From Candidatus Ozemobacteraceae bacterium (GTDB taxonomy: Bacteria; Muiribacteriota; Ozemobacteria; Ozemobacterales; Ozemobacteraceae), in contig DAOSOK010000029.1 of NCBI GenBank assembly GCA_035373905.1, positions 1 through 64,000 of the forward strand: a stretch of DNA of 64,000 bases, read 5' to 3'. A program made the position numbers and the translations under genes. The number at the start of each line of letters is the position of its first letter. Within the stretch, counting starts at the first letter, position 1. The notes under the pieces were generated by a model, which was given only the letters and a program-made list of their open reading frames with translations, was not told the origin of the DNA and did no database searches. Shown piece after piece: positions 41,693 through 51,528 of this stretch.

Positions 41693-43126
41693 ATGTCGCT
41701 TCGTTCCTTCAGCCTGGCTCTCATCGTCTGCGGAATCCTGGCATACGTCATCTATTCGTCCGAACCGCCGACGAGCGAGCTCTGGAGGGTCAAAGCGGCC
41801 GGCGAGATCACGACGCAGCCCGCCGAGGTCGGCGGCAAGGCCGTCTTCCTGGTCCGGCAACAGCAGATCGCCGCGATAGATCCTGACGGAACGTTCACGG
41901 GGCCGGTGCCGCTCGACGCCCCAGCCCGTCATCCTCTCGTCGGCATCGCTTCCGGCGTCCTGGTCTCTGACCGCGAAGGTGGATACACCTTCTATTCATC
42001 CTCCCTGGCCAAGCTCTGGAAGCGCGCAACGCTCTCTCCGTCAGACCTTCAGCCCGTTGCCCTGCCCGGGAACAGGCTGGTGGTCGCCGGCGCGCCCGAC
42101 GTGCTGTTCGGACTCGACGGAACGACCGGCGAAGCGCTCTGGGAAAGCCATTTCGACGGCACCGTGATGCACGTCGTTCCGGGCGAGACGATCGCGGCGG
42201 TATACGGATACGACGATCTGAAGAAACCTTCATGGAAGATTTGCGCGATCGATCCCGACGACGGCTCCGTCGTCTGGAAACATCCGGAGCCCATCAGCGA
42301 CGATGCGCCGGTTGTCTATGGCAACTACTTTATTTTCTGCGACGTCGAGGGCCGGCCGGTCGCCGTCAGTCAGGAAACGGGCAAGGTGGTCTACAGGCAC
42401 GACTCCGACGGATACAGGATCGCCGGCATCACCGGAAACGCTCTTCTTCTCCTGGCCGCCGGCGGCACGCGGATGGACTACTGCGACCTCCCGTCCGGCA
42501 CATCCTGGAGCGTCACGCTCCCCTCGCCCCTCCTCGGAGCGCTCGCCGTCGGCGACGCACTCCTGTTCGTCGACGGCCGCAGCGTACGGTGCATCGAGGC
42601 CCGCACAGGCGTCATCCGCTGGCAGCGCAATCTCGGCAAGACGTTCGACTGGTTCGTTCATGAAAACGCGCTGGGCATCACTTACAAGGACAATTTTCTC
42701 GCCCGCCACACCCGGGTGACGCTGTTCACCCCCGACAAGGCGAGGCCCGTCTGGACGGCCATGGATTCCGGCCGGTTCTACAAGCCGATGTCATCGACGC
42801 GCGGCGACCTGCTCGTCTGCCGCAGCGGCAACATCCGCCTCATGCCCTATCCCGAACGAACTCCCGGTTCCGAAGTGCTTGCAACCGAAACCGTCGCGTC
42901 GATTCCGGAGAAAGCGTTTTTCACGATGCCGCCCCTTGCAACGTCTTCCGCTCCCCTCGCCGCCTCAACATCCCTGATCCTTCCGGCTCCTGCTTCTTCA
43001 TCGCGAACAGCATCGGCAGCCTCTGAGGTGATTTCCTTCACAGAACCGGAAGCACAGGCGCTTCCGCCCCAGCCTGCTCCGGCTGCCCGAAAGCCCATTC
43101 CCCTCGCATCTCCCGCCGGGTGGTGA
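41693..43126 (+). CDS. Membrane-anchored PQQ-like beta-propeller protein
   Basis: This 477-residue protein has one N-terminal signal-anchor helix (SLALIVCGILAYVIYSS) and then an extracytoplasmic beta-propeller of PQQ/pyrrolo-quinoline-like repeats. Blades contain DGTTGEALWESHFDG, DPDDGSVVWKHPEPI and EARTGVIRWQRNLGK. No cofactor-binding residues can be assigned, and many such propellers are structural or sense ligands. A low-complexity tail of about 80 residues (ATSSAPLAASTSLILPAPAS) follows. It lies 20 bases before the corrinoid-protein gene, so it may be the outside-facing sensor of the operon. Confidence 0.72.
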   Translation: MSLRSFSLALIVCGILAYVIYSSEPPTSELWRVKAAGEITTQPAEVGGKAVFLVRQQQIAAIDPDGTFTGPVPLDAPARHPLVGIASGVLVSDREGGYTFYSSSLAKLWKRATLSPSDLQPVALPGNRLVVAGAPDVLFGLDGTTGEALWESHFDGTVMHVVPGETIAAVYGYDDLKKPSWKICAIDPDDGSVVWKHPEPISDDAPVVYGNYFIFCDVEGRPVAVSQETGKVVYRHDSDGYRIAGITGNALLLLAAGGTRMDYCDLPSGTSWSVTLPSPLLGALAVGDALLFVDGRSVRCIEARTGVIRWQRNLGKTFDWFVHENALGITYKDNFLARHTRVTLFTPDKARPVWTAMDSGRFYKPMSSTRGDLLVCRSGNIRLMPYPERTPGSEVLATETVASIPEKAFFTMPPLATSSAPLAASTSLILPAPASSSRTASAASEVISFTEPEAQALPPQPAPAARKPIPLASPAGW

Positions 43127-43145
43127 CAACCACAGGAGAACCGCC

Positions 43146-43817
43146 ATGGTTTCCGAAACCTCGGTTGAAACGATTCAAACGTTTTATGATTCCCTGCTGG
43201 CCCTCGACCGAATCGCCCTGGCCAGACATCTGCACGAGTATGTCCCGGCAAGCCAGCCGACCCGGTATGTGGAAGAGATCGTCGTTCCCGCACTGGAAAG
43301 CATAGGAAACGATTGGGAAACCGGGAAGATATCCCTGGCCGAAGTGTATATGAGCAGTCGCCTCGCCGAGGAGCTGATCGACAGCCTCTTCACGACCCAG
43401 CATCTCGTCCGGCGCGCGCAGCCCCGCCTGGCGGTCGCGGCCCTGCAGGATTATCACCTGCTGGGAAAACGCATGGTGGCGACCGTTCTGCGCTCGGCAG
43501 GCTTCAAATTCGAGGATTACGGACAGGCTGATGTCAACGAGCTGGTGACCCGCATGGAACGGGACCGCATTGAAATCATTCTGATCTCCGTGCTGATGCT
43601 CCCATCAGCATTGAAAGTGAGGGAGCTCCGCGAACGGCTTTCGCAATCGGGCAACAGGGCGAAAATCGTCGTGGGAGGCGCCCCGTTCCGTTTCGACAGC
43701 GAACTCTGGCGCGAGGTGGGTGCCGACGCCGTCGGCCTTTTCGCTTCGGACGCTCCCAGGCTGGTGGATGAAATGGCCGAAGATCTCGCCAGGCAGAAAA
43801 AAGGAGATCAGGCATGA
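43146..43817 (+). CDS. Corrinoid (B12-binding) methyl-transfer protein
   Basis: This 223-residue cobalamin-binding protein has an N-terminal helical cap (about 1-90) and a C-terminal Rossmann B12 domain. The base-off ligand motif DxHxxG is DYHLLG, with His104 as the predicted lower axial ligand of cobalt. SVLMLPS and VVGGAPFRF line the corrin pocket. Such proteins carry a methyl group between a substrate-specific methyltransferase and a second one. The adjacent UroD-type enzyme overlaps it by four bases (ATGA), making it the likely partner. No MT1-type methanol or methylamine methyltransferase is seen. Confidence 0.85.
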   Translation: MVSETSVETIQTFYDSLLALDRIALARHLHEYVPASQPTRYVEEIVVPALESIGNDWETGKISLAEVYMSSRLAEELIDSLFTTQHLVRRAQPRLAVAALQDYHLLGKRMVATVLRSAGFKFEDYGQADVNELVTRMERDRIEIILISVLMLPSALKVRELRERLSQSGNRAKIVVGGAPFRFDSELWREVGADAVGLFASDAPRLVDEMAEDLARQKKGDQA

Positions 43818-44848
43818 ACTCGTTCGAGCGGGTCATGACGACCCTCGGCCACCAGGAGCCCGACCGGGTTCCGTATTTTCTCCTCCTGACCATGCATGGC
43901 GCCAGGGAACTGGGGCTCTCCATCCGGGAATATTTTACGTCTCCCGAAAATGTCGTCGAAGGGCAGTTGCGCCTTCGCCGCAAGTATCGGCACGACTGTT
44001 ACTACGGTTTCTGGTATGCACCCATCGAAGTCGAAGCCTTCGGCGGCGACGTCATCTTCCTCGAGGATGGTCCGCCCAATTCGGGAACCCCGCCCATCCG
44101 GCGGATTGAAGACATCGCGCGGCTCAGCCCGCCGGATATCACACAAAATAGAAAATTGCAGAATGTCCTGACCGCCATTTCACGGATCAAGGCGAAATCC
44201 GGAAACGATGCACCGATCATCGGTGTCGTCATGTCGCCGTTCTCCCTTCCGGTCATGCAGTTGGGCTTTGATATATATATTGAATTATTGTTCGAACACC
44301 CCGACCTTTTCGAACGGCTCGTCGCGGTGAACCAGGAGTTCTGCACGAACTGGGCGAACGCCCAGCTGGCCGCCGGTGCCACGGCCATCTGCTATTTCGA
44401 TCCGGTCTCCTCGCCGACGATTGTCCCTCGCGAGAAATATCTGAAGACGGGGTTCCAGATCGCGAAGAGCATGCTGGAAAGCATTCATGGGGCTTGCGCC
44501 ATACACCTCGCGTCGGGTCGGACGGTTCCCATCATCGACGATATCGTGAAGTCCGGGGCAAAAGTGCTCGGCGTAAGCTGTGACGACGATCTCAGGGCAG
44601 TGAAACGAGCCTGCGAAGGCAGAATCACCATCCTTGGAAATCTGAACGGGATCGAAATGCGCCGCTGGACCCCCTCGGAAACGGAAGCGAAGGTGAAAGA
44701 GGCCATCGAGATTGCCGGCCCCGGTGGAGGCTTCATTCTTTCCGACAATCACGGCGAAATTCCGTGGCAGGTTCCGGATGACGTGCTGATGACCATTTCA
44801 GAGACCGTGCACCGCTTCGGACGATACCCGCTGACCGGGAACCGATGA
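43814..44848 (+). CDS. UroD-family corrinoid methyltransferase-like protein
   Basis: This 344-residue protein of the uroporphyrinogen decarboxylase superfamily, MtaA/MtbA-like branch, is about the usual length. It would form a TIM barrel. The family's Zn-binding His-x-Cys is present only as His231 in IHLASG: the Cys at +2 is Ala233. A Cys256 in GVSCDDDL may or may not compensate. So zinc-activated thiol methylation is doubtful, although UroD-type proteins can use other chemistry. It overlaps both the corrinoid gene and the next gene by ATGA, a tight three-gene cassette. Confidence 0.8.
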   Translation: MNSFERVMTTLGHQEPDRVPYFLLLTMHGARELGLSIREYFTSPENVVEGQLRLRRKYRHDCYYGFWYAPIEVEAFGGDVIFLEDGPPNSGTPPIRRIEDIARLSPPDITQNRKLQNVLTAISRIKAKSGNDAPIIGVVMSPFSLPVMQLGFDIYIELLFEHPDLFERLVAVNQEFCTNWANAQLAAGATAICYFDPVSSPTIVPREKYLKTGFQIAKSMLESIHGACAIHLASGRTVPIIDDIVKSGAKVLGVSCDDDLRAVKRACEGRITILGNLNGIEMRRWTPSETEAKVKEAIEIAGPGGGFILSDNHGEIPWQVPDDVLMTISETVHRFGRYPLTGNR

Positions 44849-46716
44849 CGGACAAGATCGGAATCGCGGTCTGCAGCCATTTTTTTCACGAGCTGGAGGC
44901 GGCGATTCGTCTCGAGGGCTGGAATGGGGTTGTTCCCCTGCTGTTTCCCTCCTTCTGCGGCAAGCCCCCCCTGACTCGGGAAGCGCTGAAAAGCCTGTCT
45001 GCCGGGCAGGGAAAGGCATGTTCGAACATCCACATCCTCGGCGGAAATTGCTGCAAGAAGCTGTCGGTAGAACTCCCGCCAGACGAATCGTTCAAGATTC
45101 ATGTGTTCAATCCCTGCTTTGCCATGTTTTCCGGAGAAACCCAGATTTTCGAACTCTGCAGCGAGGGGGCCTATCTGGTTACCCCCGGCTGGCTCGCCTG
45201 CTGGCGGGAGAAACTCCGATACGATGGTTTCGACCAAGATTCAGCCCGGCAGTTTTACGGCGAAAGCCTCAAGTCCATTGTTCTTCTCGAAACCCTTCTC
45301 GATCCGCAGAGCGAGAGCCAGGCAAGAGATTTCGGTGAATACGTGAACCTCCCCTGTCGCACCAGGAAGGTCGGCCTCGAGTATTTCCGGCTGCTGTTGC
45401 GGGACATCATTGGATCCCAGGAATTGTTCAGAGTTACCAGGACATCCGAAACGTCTCTCAAGGAAGCCCGCTGCCGGATCGCGGAGTATTCGATGATGTC
45501 CGATGTCCTCGCGCGACTTGCCAGGAGCCATGACGAAACGGAAGCGTTCGCGTCCATCCTCGAACTTGTCCAGACCCTATTCGCCCCCCGCCGGGTCAAC
45601 CATCTGAAATGGACCGACGGAGCGCCTGCGTCGGAAGTGACGAGCTTCCCGTCCCTGCATGAAAATGAACGTGACGCAGCGAGGACACGCCTGGCGGGCT
45701 ACTCGAGCGAGTACGGGAGAACCGAAGATGGAGAAGGCTTTTTCCTGAAATTCTCGCATCGCGGCGAGAGCCTCGCGACCATCGAGCTGCAGGGAATCGC
45801 CTTTCCCAATAATATTGATAGATATATAAACTCCTGCCTTTCGTTCGTGCCGGCAGTCGGGCTTGCGTTGGCAAATATCAGGGCATATACAAAACTGGAA
45901 ACACAGCTGACGGAAAACAGGTCTCTCCTCGCAACGCTCCAGAACGATATCGAAGCCGCGGGAACCATTCAGAGAGAGCTCCTCCCTTCCCCCGGCGAAC
46001 GATTTCCGCCCCTGGAGGTCAGCTGGTATTTCAGTCCCTGCAGCACCGTCGGTGGCGATCTGCTGAATATCATCCGGCTCGACAGAGACCATGTGGCGTT
46101 CTACATGTTCGATGTCGCGGGTCATGGCGTCCACGCGGCGCTCAGCGCCGTTTCAATCCACGAGATGATCTCGTCGTTCCTCCGGCAAGGAAGCAGCGAG
46201 GGCATACAGGCACCGGAATCACTCAGGCCGAAGGCTGTCGCCGAAATACTGCACGAACAATTCATGGCGAGAAAGCACGGATATTTCACCCTGACGTACG
46301 GCGTTATCGCTCTCAAAACAGGGATCGTGAAATACGTCAGGGCCGGCCACACACCGCTTCTCCTGAAAGAGGCCGCTGGAACGCTTCGTATCCTGGACGC
46401 CGGGAATTCACCGATCAGCATGTTTCCGGACGCCGAGTTCACGGAGCAGGAACTCCTCCTCCGGCCAGGCGACCGCCTGCTCCTGTATTCCGACGGGATC
46501 ACGGAGGCGATGCGCTTTCCCTCACTCGAGCTCTACGGTGACGAGCGCCTCCACGCCATGATGTATTCCACCGAGAACCTGAGCGTCGACGCATGCGTCT
46601 CCGAAATCATCCGCGACCTGGACTCCTGGCTAGGCGAAACAAAGCCGAGAGACGACATCAGCCTTCTCGCCATCGACATGGGTTCGGCGCAAGAACCGAT
46701 CCGCAGAAGACGCTGA
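44845..46716 (+). CDS. DUF1638-like / SpoIIE phosphatase fusion
   Basis: This 623-residue soluble protein begins with a DUF1638-like domain (IAVCSHFFHELEAAIRL, HILGGNCCKKL, FNPCFAMFSG) up to about residue 190. Cys-rich DUF1638 proteins are known from corrinoid methyltransferase clusters. A GAF-like region and a coiled coil (ETQLTENRSLLATLQNDIEA) then lead into a SpoIIE-type phosphatase (STVGGDLLNI, FDVAGHGVHAALSAV, RLLLYSDGITEAM, RDDISLLAID). The GGD metal Asp is kept. I know no standard protein with this combination. It would link corrinoid methylation state to a partner-switch (anti-sigma) pathway. No membrane segment. Confidence 0.75.
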   Translation: MTDKIGIAVCSHFFHELEAAIRLEGWNGVVPLLFPSFCGKPPLTREALKSLSAGQGKACSNIHILGGNCCKKLSVELPPDESFKIHVFNPCFAMFSGETQIFELCSEGAYLVTPGWLACWREKLRYDGFDQDSARQFYGESLKSIVLLETLLDPQSESQARDFGEYVNLPCRTRKVGLEYFRLLLRDIIGSQELFRVTRTSETSLKEARCRIAEYSMMSDVLARLARSHDETEAFASILELVQTLFAPRRVNHLKWTDGAPASEVTSFPSLHENERDAARTRLAGYSSEYGRTEDGEGFFLKFSHRGESLATIELQGIAFPNNIDRYINSCLSFVPAVGLALANIRAYTKLETQLTENRSLLATLQNDIEAAGTIQRELLPSPGERFPPLEVSWYFSPCSTVGGDLLNIIRLDRDHVAFYMFDVAGHGVHAALSAVSIHEMISSFLRQGSSEGIQAPESLRPKAVAEILHEQFMARKHGYFTLTYGVIALKTGIVKYVRAGHTPLLLKEAAGTLRILDAGNSPISMFPDAEFTEQELLLRPGDRLLLYSDGITEAMRFPSLELYGDERLHAMMYSTENLSVDACVSEIIRDLDSWLGETKPRDDISLLAIDMGSAQEPIRRRR

Positions 46717-46906
46717 TGGCTCAGATGAAATCCTGAAATCTCACCCCGGCACTCGCCATTGCCGAAATTGCGATGCAGGGCCGGTTTGCGAACCACTCCT
46801 ACGGATAGAGAACGGTTGTTTTGTGGTGAAACAGCCTTTGTATCTTTGTGCCTGTGATTCAGCGGTTGTGAACCTGATGCGCTCGCCCTGTGGGCATGAT
46901 CCGCGT

Positions 46907-46936
46907 TTGCTGCGAGGCGTCGGATCGTGGTAGAAT
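46907..46936 (+). promoter_or_regulatory. Possible promoter of the activase gene
   Basis: TTGCTG (46907-46912), 18 bases and TAGAAT (46931-46936), 37 bases before ATG 46973, which has GGAGGC upstream. A cacaaag-type repeat remnant lies at about 46800-46865, between the preceding stop and this promoter. Confidence 0.45.
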
Positions 46937-46972
46937 ATCGGCTCCCTGAGCGTAGTATCGTTGGAGGCAAGA

Positions 46973-49900
46973 ATGAGTCACAAGGCTTTGACCGTCGGGT
47001 TCGACATCGGTTCGGTCAGCATCAACACCGTCATCTGCACACAAAACGGCGACCTGCTCGCCGAGCTGCCCTACCAGCGCCATTTCGGCCGCACGCTCGA
47101 ACTGTGCGCCCGCACGCTGGCCCAGATCGAAAAAGAATACGGCCCCGAGAGCGTTTCCCGAGTCGTGTTCACCGGAACCCACGGCGAAGCCATCGCCGGC
47201 GCCGTCAATACGTATTTCGAGATCGAGACGACCGCGCAGACGCGCGGTCTGCACCGGCTGATGCCCGAAGCCCGCTCCGTGGTTTCGATCGGCGGCCACG
47301 ACTCGGCCCTGCTGCTCGTCTCGGCCGCGAAAGATGGCTTCCTGCTCGAGGATTTCAAGCTGAACGAGGCCTGCGCCGCCGGCACCGGCAGCTTCATCGA
47401 CCAGCAGGCCGAGCGCATTTTCTCCGACCACCAGGAGTTCGAGAAGATCGAAGACCCGCAGAAGCGCATCGAGGCGATTCTCCAGAAGTTCATCGCCGAA
47501 GGCCGCGCCTCCGACCACCCCGCCAACGTCGCCTGCCGCTGCACGGTGTTCACGAAGTCCGACATGATCCACCTGCAAAACAAGGGCATCCCGGTGAAGC
47601 ACATCATCGCCGGCCTGCACGAGGGCGTCGCGAAGAACTTCAAGTCGACCCTCATCAACAACCGCACTCTCGCCGAGCCCGTCGCCTTCATCGGTGGTTA
47701 CGCCACGAACGACCTCGCCCGCACGGCGTTTTCAAAGATTCTCGGCGTGAACGTCGTCGTCCCTCGACACCACACCGGCGTCGGCGCCCTCGGCGTCGCC
47801 CTCTCGGCCATCGCTTCGGGAAACGGCCGCGCGGTTCGCAGCGCCGAGATCGCGAGCCTCAAGAGCGACGCGGCGTTCAAGGCCCCGACCGTCTCCCCGC
47901 TCTGCCAGAAGCTCGCCCCGTTCACCCCGTGCGGCGAATCTGCCGGCCTGCCGTCCGGCAAAGATAAAATAGACGTTTATATGGGTTTCGACATCGGCTC
48001 GACGACGACGAAACTCGTGCTCATGGGCCTCGACCACCGCATCATCTACAAGCGGTACATCCCGACCGAGGGCCAGCCCGTCACTGCGATCAAGAAGTGC
48101 CTGACGCACATGAAGCAGCAGATCGACGTGTCGCGCGTGAACGTGCTCGGCGTGGGCACCACCGGCTCGGGTCGCGAAGTCGCGAACCTGTTCGTCGGCG
48201 CCGACGACGTCGTGAATGAGGTCACCGCCCACGCGCGCGGCACGACCCAGTTCCGGCCCGACGTCGACACGATCTTCGAGCTCGGCGGCCAGGACGCCAA
48301 ATACACCTCGCTGAACCAGGCCTTCGTCGTCGATTTCCGCATGAACAAGGTCTGCGCGGCCGGCACCGGCAGTTTCCTCGAGGAGACCGCCAACAAGCTC
48401 GGCATCGACATCGCCGGCGAATACGAGAGCCTCGCGCTCGCCGCGAAGACGCCGTTCAAGCTGACCGAGCGCTGCACGGTGTACATGGAATCCGACCTGA
48501 TGTCCTACCTGCAGATGGGCGCGGCCCGCGAAGACCTGCTGGCCGGGCTCTCGCGCGCCGTCGTCCACAACTACCTCAACCGCGTCGTCCAGGACGGCAA
48601 GATCGGCAAGGTGATCAGCTTCCAGGGCGGCCCCTCGCTGAACAAGTCGGTCGTGGCGGCCTTCGAAGCCGTCGTCGGCAAGCCGATCGTCACGCTGCCC
48701 CACCGCGAGGTGATGGGCGCGATCGGCGCGGCGCTGCACGCCCGCGACGAGGCCGAGGCGGCCGCCCGGCGCGGCGAGACGGTGAAGCCGAGCCGGTTCC
48801 GCGGCTGGAGCGTCGTCGACGCGGCGTTCACGCACACCGAGGAAGTCTGCAAGCGCAACCCGAACTGCCACAACCTGTGCAAGCTCCAGATCTACCGCAT
48901 CGGCGGCGACGAGGCCGTGTACGGCGGCGAGTGCGGCATGTATGAGTCGCGCGCCAAGGCTACCGTGCGCGCTCCCGACTACAACCGCATCCGGCAGAAC
49001 CTGTATTTCAAGGCCATGCAGGGCAAGTATCGCGTGCTCGACGAGGAGCCGGCGCAGACCGTTTCCGCCGAAGGGAAGAAGCGACCGACGCTGGGCATTC
49101 CCCGCTCGCTCAGTTTCTTCCAGATGGGGCTATTCTGGGTGCACCTGATGGACCGCCTCGGCTTCGACGTCGTGATCACGCCCGAGACCGACAATCGAAT
49201 TGTAGATGCCGGTATAGAAGCGATGACCTGCGAGGCCTGCTTCCCGGTGAAGATCTCGCACGGCCACGCGAGCAGGCTGAAGGGCCGCGTCGACTGGCTG
49301 TTCCTGCCCATGATGATCGAGATGGAGGCGCCGGCCAACAAGAAGGGCTACTACTGCCCCTACCTCGAGGCGAACAGCTTCATGCTGAAGGCCGCGCTCA
49401 AGCTCGACGACAAGACCACCCTCATGCCCGCGATCTACCTGAAATACGGCCGCGACGGGCTGGTCAAGGCGTTCCGCGAGGAGTTCGCCCGGGTCGGTCT
49501 GCCGTTCGACCAGAAGGCGTTCGCCGCGGCGTATGACGAGGCGTGGGCCGCGCACACGGCGTTCATCCGCGAGCTGCGCTCGCTCGGAAAAACCGTGCTC
49601 GAGAAGCTCGGCGACCGGCGCGCGATCGTCGTCGTCGGCCGGCCCTACAGCGCCTACGACTCGCGCACGAACCTGAACCTGTTCGCCACGTTCAGCCGGC
49701 TCGGCGTCATCGCGATCCCGCAGGAACTGCTGGACCTCGACCCGATCGAGATCGAGGACGACTACCCCAACATGTACTGGGGCTTCGGCGACAAGATTTT
49801 AAAAACTTCACGATATATAAATAACGACAAGCGGCTGTTCGGGCTGTATCTGACGAGCTTCTCGTGCGGCCCCGACTCGTTCATCCTGCACTTCTTCAAC

Positions 49901-51313
49901 GACGAGATGAACCGCACGGGCCGGCCGTATCTCGAGCTCGAGCTCGACGAGCACTCGGCCGGCGCCGGCGTCGAGACGCGCCTGCTGGCCTTCATCGACG
50001 TCATCAAGAACCAGCGCGACGTCCGCACCCTGCCCCAGGGCGTCAGCGTCATCGCCCGCAAGGCCCGGGCCCCTCTGCAGGGACGCACGATCTACCTGCC
50101 CAAGATGTCGCAGGGCTCGTATGCCCTTGCGGCCGCGTTCGACGGCGTCGGCTGCAAGGCCGAGGTGATGCCGACCTACACGACGGCGGGCCTCGAGTTC
50201 GGCAAGAGCAACACCTCGGGCAAGGAGTGCTTCCCCTGCACCGTCACGACCGGCGACATGTTCGAGACCGTCACGAAACTGCGCGAGCAGGGCCGCGACG
50301 TCGAGAACGAGATCGCCTTCTTCATGCCCGAGACCGAGGGGCCGTGCCGGTTCGGGCAGTACAACTACCTGCACCGCATGCTGCTCCAGCGGTACGGCTG
50401 CGGCGGCATCCCGATCCTCTCGCCCAGCTCCGAGGACAGCTACCGCTGCAAGGGCTTCTTCTCCGACGAACAGGCGGGCCAGTTCCGCGGCCTCGCCTGG
50501 CAGGCGATCGTGTACACCGACATGATCGAAAAGTCGCTCTGGCGCGTGCGGCCCTACGAGAAGGTGAAGGGGACGACCGACGCGGTGTTCGCCGAAGCCC
50601 TGCGTGAAGGCGTCGAGGCGACCCGGGCAGGCGGAGGATTAAAGCTGATCAAGGCCGCCCGCCGCGCGGCCGCGAAGTTCTCCGCGATCGAGCGCGATGA
50701 AAAGACCCGGCCGCTCGTCGGTATCGTGGGCGAAATATATGTTCGCACACATAACGAGAGCAACCAGGAGCTCGTCCGGACCCTCGAGTCGATGGGCTGC
50801 GAGACGTTCACCAGCTCGATCGGCGAGTGGATCGACTACACGACCCACACCAGCATCGAGGACGCGCACGGCCGCTGGAAGGACAGCCGCACGTGGGACA
50901 ACGGCCGCGAGCTCGCCAAGTCGTGGCTGATCGGCAAGGGACAGCGCATCGTCGCGAAGATGCTGGGCCTGCCCTTCGCGAAACTGCTCCACGGCCGCTT
51001 CGACCACTCGACCGAGCACCTGCTCGACCTCGTCGAGGGCATCTTCTCGAACCACATCAACGGCGAGGCGATCCTCTCGATCGGCGGCGCGTTCGCCTTC
51101 CGCGAGCACGGCTTCGACGGCGTCGTGAACGCCATGCCCTTCACCTGCATGCCGAGTACAATAGCAAGCGCTATTCTCAAGGTCCACATGCGCCGGAAGA
51201 TGCCCTTCGTCGACATGGTCTACGACGGCACGATCCTTCCCAACCGCAACACGAACCTCGCCACCTTCGCCTTCCAGGCGAAGCAGCAGCAGGAAGCCCG
51301 CCGCAACAGATAA
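46973..51313 (+). CDS. Giant acyl-CoA dehydratase activase-like protein
   Basis: This 1446-residue cytoplasmic protein has two BadF/BcrA-type ATPase domains (about 5-280, GFDIGSVSINTVICTQNG; and about 335-610, GFDIGSTTTKLVLMGL). Each carries the bridging-cluster Cys in CAAGTGSF (Cys134 in the first). A Cys-rich segment (VCKRNPNCHNLCKLQ, then GGECGMYE) follows. Next is a DUF2229/HgdB-like region (GIPRSLSFFQMGLFWVHLM, CEACFPVKISHGHASRL). Similar proteins of this length occur in many anaerobes, with unknown substrate. They resemble the ATP-driven activator and dehydratase of 2-hydroxyacyl-CoA dehydration in one chain. The genes around it give no pathway. ATG 46973 has GGAGGC upstream. Confidence 0.85.
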   Translation: MSHKALTVGFDIGSVSINTVICTQNGDLLAELPYQRHFGRTLELCARTLAQIEKEYGPESVSRVVFTGTHGEAIAGAVNTYFEIETTAQTRGLHRLMPEARSVVSIGGHDSALLLVSAAKDGFLLEDFKLNEACAAGTGSFIDQQAERIFSDHQEFEKIEDPQKRIEAILQKFIAEGRASDHPANVACRCTVFTKSDMIHLQNKGIPVKHIIAGLHEGVAKNFKSTLINNRTLAEPVAFIGGYATNDLARTAFSKILGVNVVVPRHHTGVGALGVALSAIASGNGRAVRSAEIASLKSDAAFKAPTVSPLCQKLAPFTPCGESAGLPSGKDKIDVYMGFDIGSTTTKLVLMGLDHRIIYKRYIPTEGQPVTAIKKCLTHMKQQIDVSRVNVLGVGTTGSGREVANLFVGADDVVNEVTAHARGTTQFRPDVDTIFELGGQDAKYTSLNQAFVVDFRMNKVCAAGTGSFLEETANKLGIDIAGEYESLALAAKTPFKLTERCTVYMESDLMSYLQMGAAREDLLAGLSRAVVHNYLNRVVQDGKIGKVISFQGGPSLNKSVVAAFEAVVGKPIVTLPHREVMGAIGAALHARDEAEAAARRGETVKPSRFRGWSVVDAAFTHTEEVCKRNPNCHNLCKLQIYRIGGDEAVYGGECGMYESRAKATVRAPDYNRIRQNLYFKAMQGKYRVLDEEPAQTVSAEGKKRPTLGIPRSLSFFQMGLFWVHLMDRLGFDVVITPETDNRIVDAGIEAMTCEACFPVKISHGHASRLKGRVDWLFLPMMIEMEAPANKKGYYCPYLEANSFMLKAALKLDDKTTLMPAIYLKYGRDGLVKAFREEFARVGLPFDQKAFAAAYDEAWAAHTAFIRELRSLGKTVLEKLGDRRAIVVVGRPYSAYDSRTNLNLFATFSRLGVIAIPQELLDLDPIEIEDDYPNMYWGFGDKILKTSRYINNDKRLFGLYLTSFSCGPDSFILHFFNDEMNRTGRPYLELELDEHSAGAGVETRLLAFIDVIKNQRDVRTLPQGVSVIARKARAPLQGRTIYLPKMSQGSYALAAAFDGVGCKAEVMPTYTTAGLEFGKSNTSGKECFPCTVTTGDMFETVTKLREQGRDVENEIAFFMPETEGPCRFGQYNYLHRMLLQRYGCGGIPILSPSSEDSYRCKGFFSDEQAGQFRGLAWQAIVYTDMIEKSLWRVRPYEKVKGTTDAVFAEALREGVEATRAGGGLKLIKAARRAAAKFSAIERDEKTRPLVGIVGEIYVRTHNESNQELVRTLESMGCETFTSSIGEWIDYTTHTSIEDAHGRWKDSRTWDNGRELAKSWLIGKGQRIVAKMLGLPFAKLLHGRFDHSTEHLLDLVEGIFSNHINGEAILSIGGAFAFREHGFDGVVNAMPFTCMPSTIASAILKVHMRRKMPFVDMVYDGTILPNRNTNLATFAFQAKQQQEARRNR

Positions 51314-51365
51314 AACAATCACCACAAAGATACTCCGTTGAAAAATGTTCTGTTTTCAGGAACGC

Positions 51366-51498
51366 ATCCGCAGATGAAGGGCAGATAAGAACGAACGTCT
51401 GAAACGAGCTTTTTTTCGCCAGGGATCGGAAACTCCGGGGGAAGAAGGTTTTCAGCGTTTCATCCGCGAAATCTGCTTCATCAGCGTCATCTGCGGAT
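51366..51498. repeat. Inverted-repeat element in the convergent gap
   Basis: ATCCGCAGATGA (51366-51377) and TCATCTGCGGAT (51487-51498) are perfect 12-base inverted ends enclosing 109 bases, which include a run of seven T (51410s). The gap 51314-51622 has no open frame of note. This looks like a small mobile-element-like or structured sequence. Similar CAGATGA/TCATCTGCG phrases are common short repeats in several genomes. Confidence 0.5.
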
Positions 51499-51528
51499 TG
51501 GTTCTCGAAGTGAAACATACATACCAGA

